Source of the DNA: an uncultured Eubacterium sp.
Lineage (GTDB): Bacteria; Bacillota; Clostridia; Lachnospirales; Lachnospiraceae
Assembly: GCA_947384955.1 (NCBI GenBank)
Contig: CANDJC010000001.1
Location: forward strand, 62,001-126,000
Direction: 5' to 3'
DNA length: 64,000 nt
Shown: in pieces, positions 37,373 to 46,424 of the stretch
Numbering within the stretch: the first letter of the stretch is position 1
How the letters are laid out: every line of letters starts with the position of its first letter
Program-made: the position numbers and the translations under genes
The notes under the pieces: model-generated
What the model was told of the DNA's origin: nothing
What the model saw: the letters and a program-made list of their open reading frames with translations, nothing else
Database searches by the model: none

Positions 37373-38503
37373 ATGTATTATGCAGAAGAATTTGTAAAAC
37401 AGTTATACCAGGGAAGGCAGATTGTAATTTATGGTGCGAAGATTGTTGCGGTAGAAGTGGCGAGCTGCCTGATGGGCGAGCCTTACCATTTGAAAATTTC
37501 TAATTTTATGGTTACGAGTCTGGAAGGAAATGTTAAGAAACTTCTTGGGATACCTGTTATTGACATAAAAGAAGGAAAAAAACATTATAAAGACGCAGTG
37601 GTTTTGGTGGCAATGATGGAAAAATATTTGCATGAAGTAATCCCGCTGCTGCAAAAGGAAGGTTTTTTGCATGTAATTCCTATGACGTTTGAAAGTGACC
37701 TGTGGAGTCAGCTTCGGGGCAATTATTTTCGGGAGCTGTGTTTAAAGCAGGGCAGACAGTATCTGACTTTGGAAGAAGAAATAGAAAAGGCAGTCTGTGA
37801 TACGAATGAGGATTCTATTCATGATATTCACATGTATATGGTTCGCAGTCATGCTGACCGTCAGCTTCAGGCAGATCTGGATGCATATAATTGGGAAATT
37901 CCAATTCAGGCAGGAGCAGCACTGACTAGTCGGCAGATATTACAGGTTCGTGATAATCAGGGAGAACAGATATCTTATAAGAATCGGGAATACTGTGAAC
38001 TTACAGCCTTGTACTGGATATGGAAAAATGATGTTTCAAAATATGCAGGGCTGTGTCATTACCGGAGGCATTTTAATTTCGATAAGGGTTTATTGCAAAA
38101 ACTTATAGTGTCAGATATTGATGCTGTACTGACGATACCGATTTTGAATTTTCCAGATGTACGTACTGTATACGCAAATGACCATATCGAACAAGACTGG
38201 GACATTATGCTGCAGGCATTAGAAAAACTGCATCCGGATTACCGCAAGACAGCAGAGATTGTACAGCGGGGAGTTTTTTACTATGGTTACAATATGTTTC
38301 TTGCAAGGAAAGAAATTCTGGATGCGTATTGTGAATGGCTGTTTCCGATTCTGGAAGCCTGTGAGGAAAAGTGCGGAAAAAAAGAGAATGCATATCAGAA
38401 CAGGTATGCTGGGTTCCTGGCTGAAAGGCTGATGACTGTCTATTTCCTTCATAATAAGGAGCAGTATAAAATTGTACATGCCCAGAAGACTTTTTTGGAA
38501 TAA
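37373..38503 (+). CDS. Rossmann module plus DUF4422 transferase
   Basis: A 376-residue protein; ATG 37373 is chosen for the GGGAGAAG just upstream, though the frame is open to 37355. Residues 15-105 are the module ('IVIYGAKIVAVEVASCL'). Residues 150-375 are DUF4422: 'MYMVRSHAD', 'IQAGAAL', 'CELTALYWIWKND', 'YAGLCHYRRHFNF'. DUF4422 proteins occur in polysaccharide loci, sometimes next to known glycosyltransferases, and are presumed to be transferases; the reaction is not known to me. Paralog of 38531. Confidence 0.75.
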   Translation: MYYAEEFVKQLYQGRQIVIYGAKIVAVEVASCLMGEPYHLKISNFMVTSLEGNVKKLLGIPVIDIKEGKKHYKDAVVLVAMMEKYLHEVIPLLQKEGFLHVIPMTFESDLWSQLRGNYFRELCLKQGRQYLTLEEEIEKAVCDTNEDSIHDIHMYMVRSHADRQLQADLDAYNWEIPIQAGAALTSRQILQVRDNQGEQISYKNREYCELTALYWIWKNDVSKYAGLCHYRRHFNFDKGLLQKLIVSDIDAVLTIPILNFPDVRTVYANDHIEQDWDIMLQALEKLHPDYRKTAEIVQRGVFYYGYNMFLARKEILDAYCEWLFPILEACEEKCGKKENAYQNRYAGFLAERLMTVYFLHNKEQYKIVHAQKTFLE

Positions 38504-38530
38504 TGGTAAGTATGAGCGGAGGTGGGCAGG

Positions 38531-39601
38531 ATGTCCAGGCTTATGATATATGGAGCAAAATCAATAGCACTTGGGGTATGCCTTGCAGTGCAGAAATTAT
38601 ATCCGGGATATACGGTAGCGGGATTTGTTGTCAAATCCTTGCGGAATAATCCTGATACGCTGGGCGGACTGCCTGTATGGGAGTTACATACAGTAGAAGA
38701 TAAAAGTGCATATATTTTAATAGGTACGCCGGAAGATACGCATTCAGAAATTATCCGGGATTTAGAAGATTGTGGCTTATACCATTATATATGTATTGAT
38801 TCCAGAAAAGAAGCAAAACTAATGGAAGCGTATTTTGGAGAAATAGGAAGGTTTCCGTCGATTCATAAATTAAAAAAAGGAACAAAAGCAGCTCGGATGT
38901 GTGTTTATATGGCCAGATATTATAAGGACAGGATGCTGAAGAATACATATGCTCTCCCAGAATGGATTTGCCCGGTCAGCGCAGGCGCTGCGTTAGGCAG
39001 TGAAGACCAGATGACTGACCGGGATGACGATGGTGATAACATTTCAGTAAAAAATGGAAATTACTGTGAACTGACAGCCTTGTACTGGATGTGGAAAAAC
39101 AGGCTTCAGGACAGTCATGAGTATGCTAAGAAAGCAGAGTATTATGGTCTGTATCATTATCGGAGAATACTTGATATTTCACAAGAAGATGTTTTGCGTC
39201 TCCAGGAAAATAAAATTGATGCTGTGCTTCCGTTTCCAACGGTGCATGAACCGGATATTTTTGAACACCATACCAGATACTTGAAGGAAGCTGACTGGCA
39301 GGCAATGATGGAGGCTCTGGAGGAACTGCATCCAGAGTACGCGAAAGCTTATCCTGAAATATTGGCCCAGCCTTATTTTTACAATTATAATATATTAGCA
39401 GCAAAAAGTTCGGTATTGCAGGAATACTGTGCATGGCTGTTTCCGATACTTGAGCGGACGGAGCAGTTAAGCAGTCCAAAAGGCTGGGAACGGTCAGACC
39501 GTTATATCGGTTATCTGGGAGAGAACCTGCTTACATTATATTTTATGTATCATAACCAGGATTTAAATATAGCACATACAGGCCGATATATGTTAATATA
39601 G
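38531..39601 (+). CDS. Rossmann module plus DUF4422 transferase
   Basis: A 356-residue paralog of the gene at 37373. ATG 38531 follows GGAGGT. The module is 'LMIYGAKSIALGVCLAV' with 'GFVVKSLRNNPDTLGG'. The DUF4422 part has 'YMARYYKDRML', 'CPVSAGAALGS', 'NYCELTALYWMWKN' and 'YYGLYHYRRILDI'. Two copies in a row suggest two successive transfers with related chemistry. The 3' end lies 52 bases before the epimerase gene. Confidence 0.75.
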   Translation: MSRLMIYGAKSIALGVCLAVQKLYPGYTVAGFVVKSLRNNPDTLGGLPVWELHTVEDKSAYILIGTPEDTHSEIIRDLEDCGLYHYICIDSRKEAKLMEAYFGEIGRFPSIHKLKKGTKAARMCVYMARYYKDRMLKNTYALPEWICPVSAGAALGSEDQMTDRDDDGDNISVKNGNYCELTALYWMWKNRLQDSHEYAKKAEYYGLYHYRRILDISQEDVLRLQENKIDAVLPFPTVHEPDIFEHHTRYLKEADWQAMMEALEELHPEYAKAYPEILAQPYFYNYNILAAKSSVLQEYCAWLFPILERTEQLSSPKGWERSDRYIGYLGENLLTLYFMYHNQDLNIAHTGRYMLI

Positions 39602-39653
39602 ATACGGCGAAAACTGCATGGACAGCAGCGGGAAAAATCACGGAGGATTAGTC

Positions 39654-40313
39654 ATGTATACACAATTATCGGCATCTATGATGTGTGCAAATTTTGCAAA
39701 CTTGAAAAAGGAAATAGAGTCATTAGAAGAGGGCGGGATCGATTCCTTCCATATTGATATTATGGATGGACAGTTCGTGCCTAATTTTTGTATGGGAATT
39801 CAGGACCTGAAGTGTATCCGCCGGCTGACGAAAAAGCCGGTAGAGGTTCATTTGATGATAAAAAGGCCTTTGAGCTATTTAAAAGTATTTATAGATGCAG
39901 GGGCAGATGTCATTTATGTGCATCCGGAAGCAGATTATCATCCGGCGGCTACTCTGCATGCAATTATTAACGCAGGAATAACGCCAGGAATCGCGGTGAA
40001 TCCAGGGACTTCATTTGAAACGGTGAATGAGCTGCTTTTTCTAGCGGAGAGAGTATTGGTTATGAGTGTGAATCCTGGAAACGCAGGCCAGGTTTTTTTA
40101 CCATATATTGGGCAGAAGCTGAATAAGTTCTTAGAAGTAAGAAGAGAGAGAAATATTGAAGTTTACTGGGACGGGGCATGCTCAGAGGACAAAATTCGCA
40201 CCTATGCACCGAAAGGAGTAAAAGGCTTTGTGCTGGGCACTACCGTATTGTTTGGCAAGAAAAGACCATACGGAGAAATTTTGCAGGATGTCAGAGAATA
40301 CTGTATTGAATAA
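39654..40313 (+). CDS. rpe: Ribulose-phosphate 3-epimerase-like protein
   Basis: A 219-residue TIM-barrel enzyme; ATG 39654 follows GGAGG. Seen are 'LSASMMCANFANLKKEI', 'FHIDIMDGQFVPNF' with metal-binding His and Asp, 'VEVHLMIKRP', and 'VMSVNPGNAGQ'. It interconverts ribulose 5-phosphate and xylulose 5-phosphate in the known family; a relative acting on another ketose phosphate is possible. Followed by TarI-like and TarJ-like genes, it may feed ribulose 5-phosphate to CDP-ribitol synthesis. Confidence 0.82.
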   Translation: MYTQLSASMMCANFANLKKEIESLEEGGIDSFHIDIMDGQFVPNFCMGIQDLKCIRRLTKKPVEVHLMIKRPLSYLKVFIDAGADVIYVHPEADYHPAATLHAIINAGITPGIAVNPGTSFETVNELLFLAERVLVMSVNPGNAGQVFLPYIGQKLNKFLEVRRERNIEVYWDGACSEDKIRTYAPKGVKGFVLGTTVLFGKKRPYGEILQDVREYCIE

Positions 40314-40339
40314 GCAGTTTAAAGGCGGGAGGTTATGGT

Positions 40340-41059
40340 GTGAATTATGCAGTGATTCTATCTGGAGGTGTCGGAAACAGGCTGAAAGGGATTGATGTGC
40401 CAAAACAGTATTTTAAGGTAAAGGGCAGGACAATATTAAGCTATAGTGTAGAAGTAATTGAAAAATCGGCTTGTGTAGATGCTTATGTAATTGCGGCAGC
40501 AAAAGAATGGCAGGAAGAAATTATAAATGAAATGTACCGGAAAGTGAAGAAGGGAGAGACAGAGAGAAAGAAATTCCTGGGTTTTGCTCTTCCGGGAGAA
40601 AACAGACAGCTGTCTGTTTTGAACGGGCTTAGAGTGTTAAAGGATTGTGCGAAAGAAAATGATATTATTCTGATACAGGATGCAGTGAGGCCGCTTACAT
40701 CTGATAACCTGATTTGTGCGTGTATAAAAGCAGCTGAAAAGGCAGAAGGTGCTATGCCTGTATTAAAGATGGCAGATACCGTATACTATAGTGCAGACGG
40801 CTGCAAAATTGATTCTCTGCTTGAGAGGGATAAAATTCTGGCGGGGCAGGCTCCGGAAGCATTTCGTTATGGAGTATATCTTCGTGCAAATGAAATACTG
40901 ACAAAAGAAGAACTGCTTCAAATCAAAGGCAGCAGTGAGCCGGCAGTGAAAGCGGGAATGCATATGGCTCTGGTAGATGGGGAGGAAGGGAATTTCAAAA
41001 TTACGACTGCTGCAGATTTGAGGCGTTTTGAACAGCTGGCGGGAGCACGGGAAATATGA
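40340..41059 (+). CDS. IspD/TarI-family cytidylyltransferase
   Basis: A 239-residue nucleotidyltransferase with GTG start after GGGAGGTTATG. N-terminal 'AVILSGGVGNRLKGIDVPKQ' is the CTP-binding loop, and 'ILIQDAVRPLTSD' holds the metal-binding Asp. It would make a CDP-alditol. TarI (ribitol 5-phosphate cytidylyltransferase) is favoured because the dehydrogenase that follows overlaps it by four bases, as tarI and tarJ are paired in teichoic acid loci. A housekeeping IspD role is less likely here. Confidence 0.8.
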   Translation: MNYAVILSGGVGNRLKGIDVPKQYFKVKGRTILSYSVEVIEKSACVDAYVIAAAKEWQEEIINEMYRKVKKGETERKKFLGFALPGENRQLSVLNGLRVLKDCAKENDIILIQDAVRPLTSDNLICACIKAAEKAEGAMPVLKMADTVYYSADGCKIDSLLERDKILAGQAPEAFRYGVYLRANEILTKEELLQIKGSSEPAVKAGMHMALVDGEEGNFKITTAADLRRFEQLAGAREI

Positions 41060-42129
41060 AGGCGTATGTGTTAAAAGGAATTGGGCAGTTAGAGTATGAA
41101 GATGTGCCAATGCCGCAGTTACAAAGCGGCTGGGCAATTGTTCAGACTGGAGCAGCCGGTATTTGCGGCTCGGATATACCGAGGATTTTCAAAACAGGTA
41201 CATATCATTTTCCGATGATACCAGGGCATGAATTTTCTGGAAAAGTAGTTAAAATATCGGATGAAAAGCATAAGGGGTGGCTGGGAAAAAGAGCAGGAAT
41301 TTTCCCGCTGATTCCATGTATGAAATGTGCAGTCTGTAGGACGAAACAGTATGAAATGTGCGGGAATTATGATTATCTGGGCTCTCGGTGCAATGGAGGC
41401 TTTGCGGAATTTTCAGCTGTTCCGGTTTGGAATCTGATTGAACTGCCGAAGAATATGGGCATGAAAGAGGCTGCGCTGCTGGAGCCGGCATCTGTTGCAT
41501 TGCATGCTGTAAGGCGGCTGAAATTACAAAAAGAGGATTTTGTTGTATTGCTTGGACTCGGAACGATCGGTCTGCTTATTGTGCAGTGGCTGCGAATCAT
41601 GGGTATACGTAAAGTATTAGCATCTGGCCATAATCAGGGTCATGGTCAGATGATGATGAAAGTGGCATCAGAAGACTATCAGTATCTGAATCTTGATAGG
41701 AATCCTGATAAAAAGTTTGATATGTTTTCGTGGGTTATGCAGTATACAAATGGCGAAGGTGCAGCAGCAGTTATCGACTGTATTGGAGATTCAGAATCCA
41801 TGAAGGACTGTCTGGACTGTGTAAAGCCGGGAGGACAGGTTTTATCTGTTGGAAATCCAAAAGGAGATATCTGTCTGGAAAAAGACACGTATTGGAAAAT
41901 ACTGCGTAAGCAGATTCGGCTGACAGGAACATGGAATTCTTCTTTTTATCATAGAGAAGAGGATGACTGGCATTCAGTGATAAAAGCATACTGCAAAGGA
42001 GCACTCAGGCTGTCTGAATTAATTACGCATGAACTCGCATTTGAACAATTGCATACAGGGCTTGATATTATAAGAAACCATGAAGAATATCATAATAAGA
42101 TTGTTATTTCGAATCGGTCTGTGATTTAA
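41056..42129 (+). CDS. Zinc-dependent alcohol dehydrogenase, TarJ-like reductase
   Basis: A 357-residue medium-chain dehydrogenase. 'GICGSDIPRIF' and 'MIPGHEFSGKVV' give the catalytic-zinc ligands, 'CMKCAVCRTKQYEMC' holds the four structural-zinc cysteines, and 'VVLLGLGTIGLLIVQWL' is the NAD(P) fold. The start overlaps the stop of the cytidylyltransferase (ATGA). With that partner it most likely reduces ribulose 5-phosphate to ribitol 5-phosphate. Galactitol-phosphate or sorbitol-type dehydrogenases look similar, so the substrate is inferred from context. Confidence 0.8.
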   Translation: MKAYVLKGIGQLEYEDVPMPQLQSGWAIVQTGAAGICGSDIPRIFKTGTYHFPMIPGHEFSGKVVKISDEKHKGWLGKRAGIFPLIPCMKCAVCRTKQYEMCGNYDYLGSRCNGGFAEFSAVPVWNLIELPKNMGMKEAALLEPASVALHAVRRLKLQKEDFVVLLGLGTIGLLIVQWLRIMGIRKVLASGHNQGHGQMMMKVASEDYQYLNLDRNPDKKFDMFSWVMQYTNGEGAAAVIDCIGDSESMKDCLDCVKPGGQVLSVGNPKGDICLEKDTYWKILRKQIRLTGTWNSSFYHREEDDWHSVIKAYCKGALRLSELITHELAFEQLHTGLDIIRNHEEYHNKIVISNRSVI

Positions 42130-42181
42130 ATTCATATATTCAGATATGTTATAAAATTGTTGAGCATGGAGGCTGTGCAGA

Positions 42182-43270
42182 ATGAAAAAAGCATTAATTA
42201 CAGGGATAACCGGACAGGACGGTTCCTATCTGGCGGAATTTCTGATGGAAAAAGGATATGATGTCCATGGCTTAATCAGGCGTTCTTCGGTAGATTACAG
42301 AGAGAGGATTGCTCATATGGAAGGAAGTCCTCATTTTCACCTGCATTATGGTGATTTAGCCGATTCTATGAGCCTGACAAATGTGATTGAAAAAGTACGG
42401 CCGGATGAAATATATAATCTTGCAGCGCAGTCTCATGTCCAGGTCAGTTTTGACGTTCCCGAATTTACAGCAGATGTAGATGCAGTAGGCGTTCTCAGAA
42501 TACTGGAAGCTGTGAGACTCACGGGGCAGACGAAGACCTGCCGTATTTATCAGGCATCTACTTCAGAATTGTATGGTAAAGTAGAGGAAATTCCGCAGAG
42601 CGAGGCAACACCGTTTCATCCTTACAGCCCTTACGCAGTTGCAAAACAGTATGGATTTTGGATTGTCAAAGAATACAGGGAAGCTTATGGGATGTTCTGC
42701 TGTTCTGGAATTCTTTTTAACCATGAATCGGAGAGACGGGGAGAAACATTTGTTACGAGGAAAATTACACTGGCGGCTGCAAGAATTGCACAGGGAAAAC
42801 AGGACAGGCTGTATCTTGGAAACCTTTCAGCTCTGAGAGACTGGGGATACGCAAAGGATTATGTGGAATGTATGTGGATGATGCTTCAGAATGATGATCC
42901 GGAAGATTTTGTCATAGCTACAGGCAGGCAGCATTCTGTCCGTGAATTCTGCCAGCTGGCTTTCCATTATGCAGGAATTGAGCTGGAATTTCAGGGGACA
43001 GGGATTGATGAAAAAGGCATGGATAAGAGTTCAGGCAGAGTTCTTGTTGAGGTTTCAGAAGATTTTTACCGGCCGACAGATGTGGTCAATCTCTGTGGCA
43101 ATCCAGCCCGGGCAATGAAAAAGCTTGGATGGAATCCGGCCAGAACGAGTTTTGAGGAACTTGTTAAAATTATGGTGGAGCATGACATGAAAAAAGCAGC
43201 AATGGAGCGTGCAGAGGAGCATATCAGAGTAAATCTGGAAGAGTATTTGGAAAAAGGTGTTGTAAAATAA
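42182..43270 (+). CDS. gmd: GDP-mannose 4,6-dehydratase
   Basis: A 362-residue short-chain dehydrogenase-type enzyme. '[19 protein letters not shown]' binds NADP. 'GLIRRSS' and '[11 protein letters not shown]' are family signatures. 'ASTSELYG' and '[11 protein letters not shown]' give the catalytic Thr and Tyr-x3-Lys, and '[20 protein letters not shown]' is specific to this family. It makes GDP-4-keto-6-deoxymannose, which the next gene turns into GDP-L-fucose. GDP-mannose must come from elsewhere in the genome. Confidence 0.95.
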   Translation: MKKALITGITGQDGSYLAEFLMEKGYDVHGLIRRSSVDYRERIAHMEGSPHFHLHYGDLADSMSLTNVIEKVRPDEIYNLAAQSHVQVSFDVPEFTADVDAVGVLRILEAVRLTGQTKTCRIYQASTSELYGKVEEIPQSEATPFHPYSPYAVAKQYGFWIVKEYREAYGMFCCSGILFNHESERRGETFVTRKITLAAARIAQGKQDRLYLGNLSALRDWGYAKDYVECMWMMLQNDDPEDFVIATGRQHSVREFCQLAFHYAGIELEFQGTGIDEKGMDKSSGRVLVEVSEDFYRPTDVVNLCGNPARAMKKLGWNPARTSFEELVKIMVEHDMKKAAMERAEEHIRVNLEEYLEKGVVK

Positions 43271-43318
43271 AAAACGGTGCAGGAATGCAAAGCTTGTAAA
43301 CTGAGGAGAGAGCGGGAA

Positions 43319-44260
43319 ATGAATAAAAATGACAGGATATTTGTTGCAGGGCATAAGGGCATGGTCGGCTCAGCGATTATCAGAGAATTGGAAAAACAGG
43401 GTTATGCAAATATTTTGACGCTTCCGCATTGCAGGCTGGATTTGACCAGCCAGAAAGATGTAGAAGCATTTTTCCAGTCTGAAAAGCCGGAATATGTATT
43501 TCTTGCTGCAGCGAAGGTGGGAGGCATTGAAGCAAATGCAAATGCACCGGCGGATTTCATGTATGAAAATATCATGCTTGAAATGAATGTGATTCATGCT
43601 GCATGGCAGAATGGATGCAGGAAACTGGAATTTTTAGGATCATCCTGTATTTATCCCAGGCTTGCACCGCAGCCAATGACCGAAAGCTGTCTTTTGACAG
43701 GAGAGCTGGAGAAAACAAATGAAGCTTATGCATTGGCAAAAATCAGCGGGTTAAAATATTGCGAATTTCTAAACAGACAGTATGGAACGGATTTTATTTC
43801 GGTAATGCCAACAAATCTTTATGGACCGAATGATAACTACCATCCGATTCATAGTCATGTGCTTCCGGCTATGATTCTAAAGTTCCATGAAGCAAAAGTG
43901 ACAGATGCATCTTCGGTTATATGCTGGGGTGACGGAAGTGCGATGAGAGAATTCCTGTATGTAGATGATTTGGCGGAGCTTTGTGTGTTTTTAATGAACC
44001 ATTATAGCGGGGATGAGACGGTGAATGCCGGTACGGGGAAGGAATTGTCTATAAAAGAACTGGCCGAAATGACCGCGCAGATTGTCGGCTATAATGGAGA
44101 GATTTTATGGGATACAGAGAAACCAAATGGTACGCCGCGTAAGCTGCTGGATGTGAGCAAGGCAGAAAAGCTGGGGTGGAAATATAAGACGGAACTGAAA
44201 GATGGAATCAGAATGGCGTATGAGGATTTTCTTAGGAACCCAGAAATAAGAAAACGATGA
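43319..44260 (+). CDS. fcl: GDP-L-fucose synthase
   Basis: A 313-residue epimerase-reductase; ATG 43319 follows a GAGGAGAG region, and the frame is open to 43277. 'IFVAGHKGMVGSAIIREL' is the NADP fold, 'AAAKVGGIEANANAPADF' and 'LGSSCIYPRLAPQPM' are family marks, and 'EAYALAKISGLKYC' has the Tyr-x3-Lys. It performs the 3,5-epimerisation and 4-reduction to GDP-L-fucose. It closes the array; a new promoter follows. Confidence 0.95.
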   Translation: MNKNDRIFVAGHKGMVGSAIIRELEKQGYANILTLPHCRLDLTSQKDVEAFFQSEKPEYVFLAAAKVGGIEANANAPADFMYENIMLEMNVIHAAWQNGCRKLEFLGSSCIYPRLAPQPMTESCLLTGELEKTNEAYALAKISGLKYCEFLNRQYGTDFISVMPTNLYGPNDNYHPIHSHVLPAMILKFHEAKVTDASSVICWGDGSAMREFLYVDDLAELCVFLMNHYSGDETVNAGTGKELSIKELAEMTAQIVGYNGEILWDTEKPNGTPRKLLDVSKAEKLGWKYKTELKDGIRMAYEDFLRNPEIRKR

Positions 44261-44328
44261 CAGGATTTATGTGATTTGACACAAAGAAATCTGCAGAGGT
44301 AAAGGATACTTTTAGGTTTAAAAACTGC

Positions 44329-44358
44329 TTGACTATACATAACGACAGCTTATATAAT
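44329..44358 (+). promoter_or_regulatory. Sigma-A promoter upstream of the ATPase/phosphoramidate region
   Basis: TTGACT at 44329-44334 and TATAAT at 44353-44358, 18-base spacer. The transcript would start near 44365 and cover the small gene at 44450 and probably the genes that follow. Confidence 0.72.
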
Positions 44359-44449
44359 TAAAAATATAAGAAAATTCAAGGAATGGCAGCCATAGTATTA
44401 TATTTTGCAGCAGAATTTTTAAAATAATACGAAAAGAGGAAAGTGTCAA

Positions 44450-44581
44450 ATGTCAAAATTTATTTCACCGGTTCTATCATTTTTTGCAGACATTGCAAAA
44501 CTCGGAGTTGTTGTAGCAATACTTTATGCCATATATTTATTATACGGCTTGAAAAAAGGCTTTATTATGATTTCAGCGTAA
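44450..44581 (+). CDS. Tiny single-pass membrane protein
   Basis: A 43-residue ORF with GAGGAAAG upstream and a promoter 120 bases before. One hydrophobic helix (about residues 15-35, 'LGVVVAILYAIYLLYGL') precedes a Lys-Lys. There is no known family. It lies alone before the AAA-ATPase gene, and a similar tiny gene closes the cassette at 52566. Confidence 0.55.
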   Translation: MSKFISPVLSFFADIAKLGVVVAILYAIYLLYGLKKGFIMISA

Positions 44582-44710
44582 TAAAATAATCAGCTTACTT
44601 TACTAACAGATATGAATGCTCACGAGATATAATTTCAGAATAAGATATTAACACATTGGAAAATAAAGTGTGGAAAAAAGGTATCTGTCAATTGAGGGGA
44701 GGACAGCTGA

Positions 44711-46399
44711 ATGGCAAATAAACCGCTGCCAGTCGGAGTAGACAATTTCGAAAAACTGATTACAGAAGGCTATTATTTCATCGATAAAACGCTGCTCATT
44801 CAGGAACTTTTAAGCATAAAAGGCGATGTAAACCTATTCACCCGTCCCCGCAGATTCGGCAAAACGCTCAACATCAGCATGCTCCAGTATTTTTTCGAAG
44901 ATGCCAGAGGGGCTGACGGAAAAAAAACAGATAACAGCCATCTGTTTCAAGGCACAAAAATCATGCAGGCAGGAGAAGAATATCTGTCTTACATGGGACA
45001 GTATCCGGTTATCAGCCTTTCTTTAAAATCCACAAAACAGCCGGACTTTCACCTGGCATACCAGCTGCTGGTAAGACAGATTGCAGACGAGTTCAGAAGA
45101 CATCGCTTTGTAATGGAAAATCTGCCGGAAGAGCAGAAGAAAAGATATGAAGACATTATATGGGAAAAAGCTGATACCGGCAGCGTTAGTGATTCTATCA
45201 AATTCTTATCCGAATGTTTAGAAAATTATTATGGACAGAAAGCAATTATCCTGATTGACGAATACGATGTACCGCTGGAAAATGCTTTTTTTGAAGGTTT
45301 TTATAAAGAAATGGCCAGCTTGCTCCGTTCGCTGTTTGAGTCAGCCTTTAAGACAAACAGCAGCCTGAAATTTGCTGTAATCACAGGCTGTCTTCGGGTT
45401 TCTAAAGAGAGCATTTTTACCGGAATGAATAATTTGAAGATTTTTTCCATTCTGAGTAAGAATTATTGTGAGTATTTTGGTTTTACAGAAGAAGAAGTGA
45501 AAAAAATCTGCAGAGATTACGGTCTGGAACATAAGTATACAGAGGCAAAAGAATGGTATGACGGTTATATATTCGGAAATGCACATGTATATAATCCCTG
45601 GAGTATCATCCGTTATATTGAAGATATGATGGCAGACAATACAGCATTTCCGTCTGCTTACTGGGCAAATACAAGCTCGAACAGCATTGTACGGACACTG
45701 ATTGAACAGGCAGATGATGATACAAAAGAAGAAATAGAAGAACTGATTGAGGGAAAAATGGTAGAAAAGCGGATTCATGAAGACATTACATATGATGAAG
45801 TTTACAATTCCATGGAAAATTTGTGGAATTTTATGTTTTTTACCGGATATTTTCGCAAGGTATCAGAGAATATGGACAGTCAGGGGGATCTAAATGCAGT
45901 ATTTGCTTTGCCGAATAAAGAAGTAAAATACATTTTCCGCACAAAAATACTTGCATGGTTCGATGAAAAAATAAAGGCGAAGGACCGCACCAGGCTGTTT
46001 CAGGCATTTTTAGACCATGATGCGGCAATACTGGAAGAAGAGATTTCAGAGCTTTTGCTGGAAACAATCAGCTTTTATGATGCATATGAAAGTTTTTATC
46101 ATGGATTTCTGTCAGGAATTTTGGCAGGCATGAAAGGCTATGTTGTAAAATCAAACCGCGAAGGCGGTTCCGGGCGCAGTGATTTGTTTGTCAGGCCGGT
46201 GACGAGGCGGAAAGAAGCGTTTGTTGTAGAATTTAAAACAGCGAAGAAGTTTCAGGAAATGGAGGCGAAGGCGGAAGAAGCCCTTTGTCAGATAGAGGAC
46301 AGACAGTATGTACGGGAATTAAATGAAGACGGCTATGAGAAAACGGGAAAATATGGAATCGCTTTTTTTGGAAAAGACTGTCTGGTAAAAGTGAGATAA
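44711..46399 (+). CDS. AAA-ATPase with C-terminal PD-(D/E)XK nuclease-like domain
   Basis: A 562-residue protein. ATG follows GGGGAGGAC. N-terminal 'LPVGVDNFEKLITEGYYFID' is the family signature; 'TRPRRFGKTLNISML' is the nucleotide-binding loop, and 'AIILIDEYDVPL' is the Walker B strand. The end carries 'GGSGRSDLFVRP' and 'AFVVEFKTAK', an Asp...Glu-x-Lys nuclease-like pattern. The family (DUF1703-containing) is abundant in gut Clostridia and Bacteroidetes; its role is not settled, and defence or mobile-element origin has been discussed. A dead copy lies at 34791. Confidence 0.8.
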   Translation: MANKPLPVGVDNFEKLITEGYYFIDKTLLIQELLSIKGDVNLFTRPRRFGKTLNISMLQYFFEDARGADGKKTDNSHLFQGTKIMQAGEEYLSYMGQYPVISLSLKSTKQPDFHLAYQLLVRQIADEFRRHRFVMENLPEEQKKRYEDIIWEKADTGSVSDSIKFLSECLENYYGQKAIILIDEYDVPLENAFFEGFYKEMASLLRSLFESAFKTNSSLKFAVITGCLRVSKESIFTGMNNLKIFSILSKNYCEYFGFTEEEVKKICRDYGLEHKYTEAKEWYDGYIFGNAHVYNPWSIIRYIEDMMADNTAFPSAYWANTSSNSIVRTLIEQADDDTKEEIEELIEGKMVEKRIHEDITYDEVYNSMENLWNFMFFTGYFRKVSENMDSQGDLNAVFALPNKEVKYIFRTKILAWFDEKIKAKDRTRLFQAFLDHDAAILEEEISELLLETISFYDAYESFYHGFLSGILAGMKGYVVKSNREGGSGRSDLFVRPVTRRKEAFVVEFKTAKKFQEMEAKAEEALCQIEDRQYVRELNEDGYEKTGKYGIAFFGKDCLVKVR

Positions 46400-46424
46400 T
46401 TTAGAAAGGCATTCAGTTAATTTT

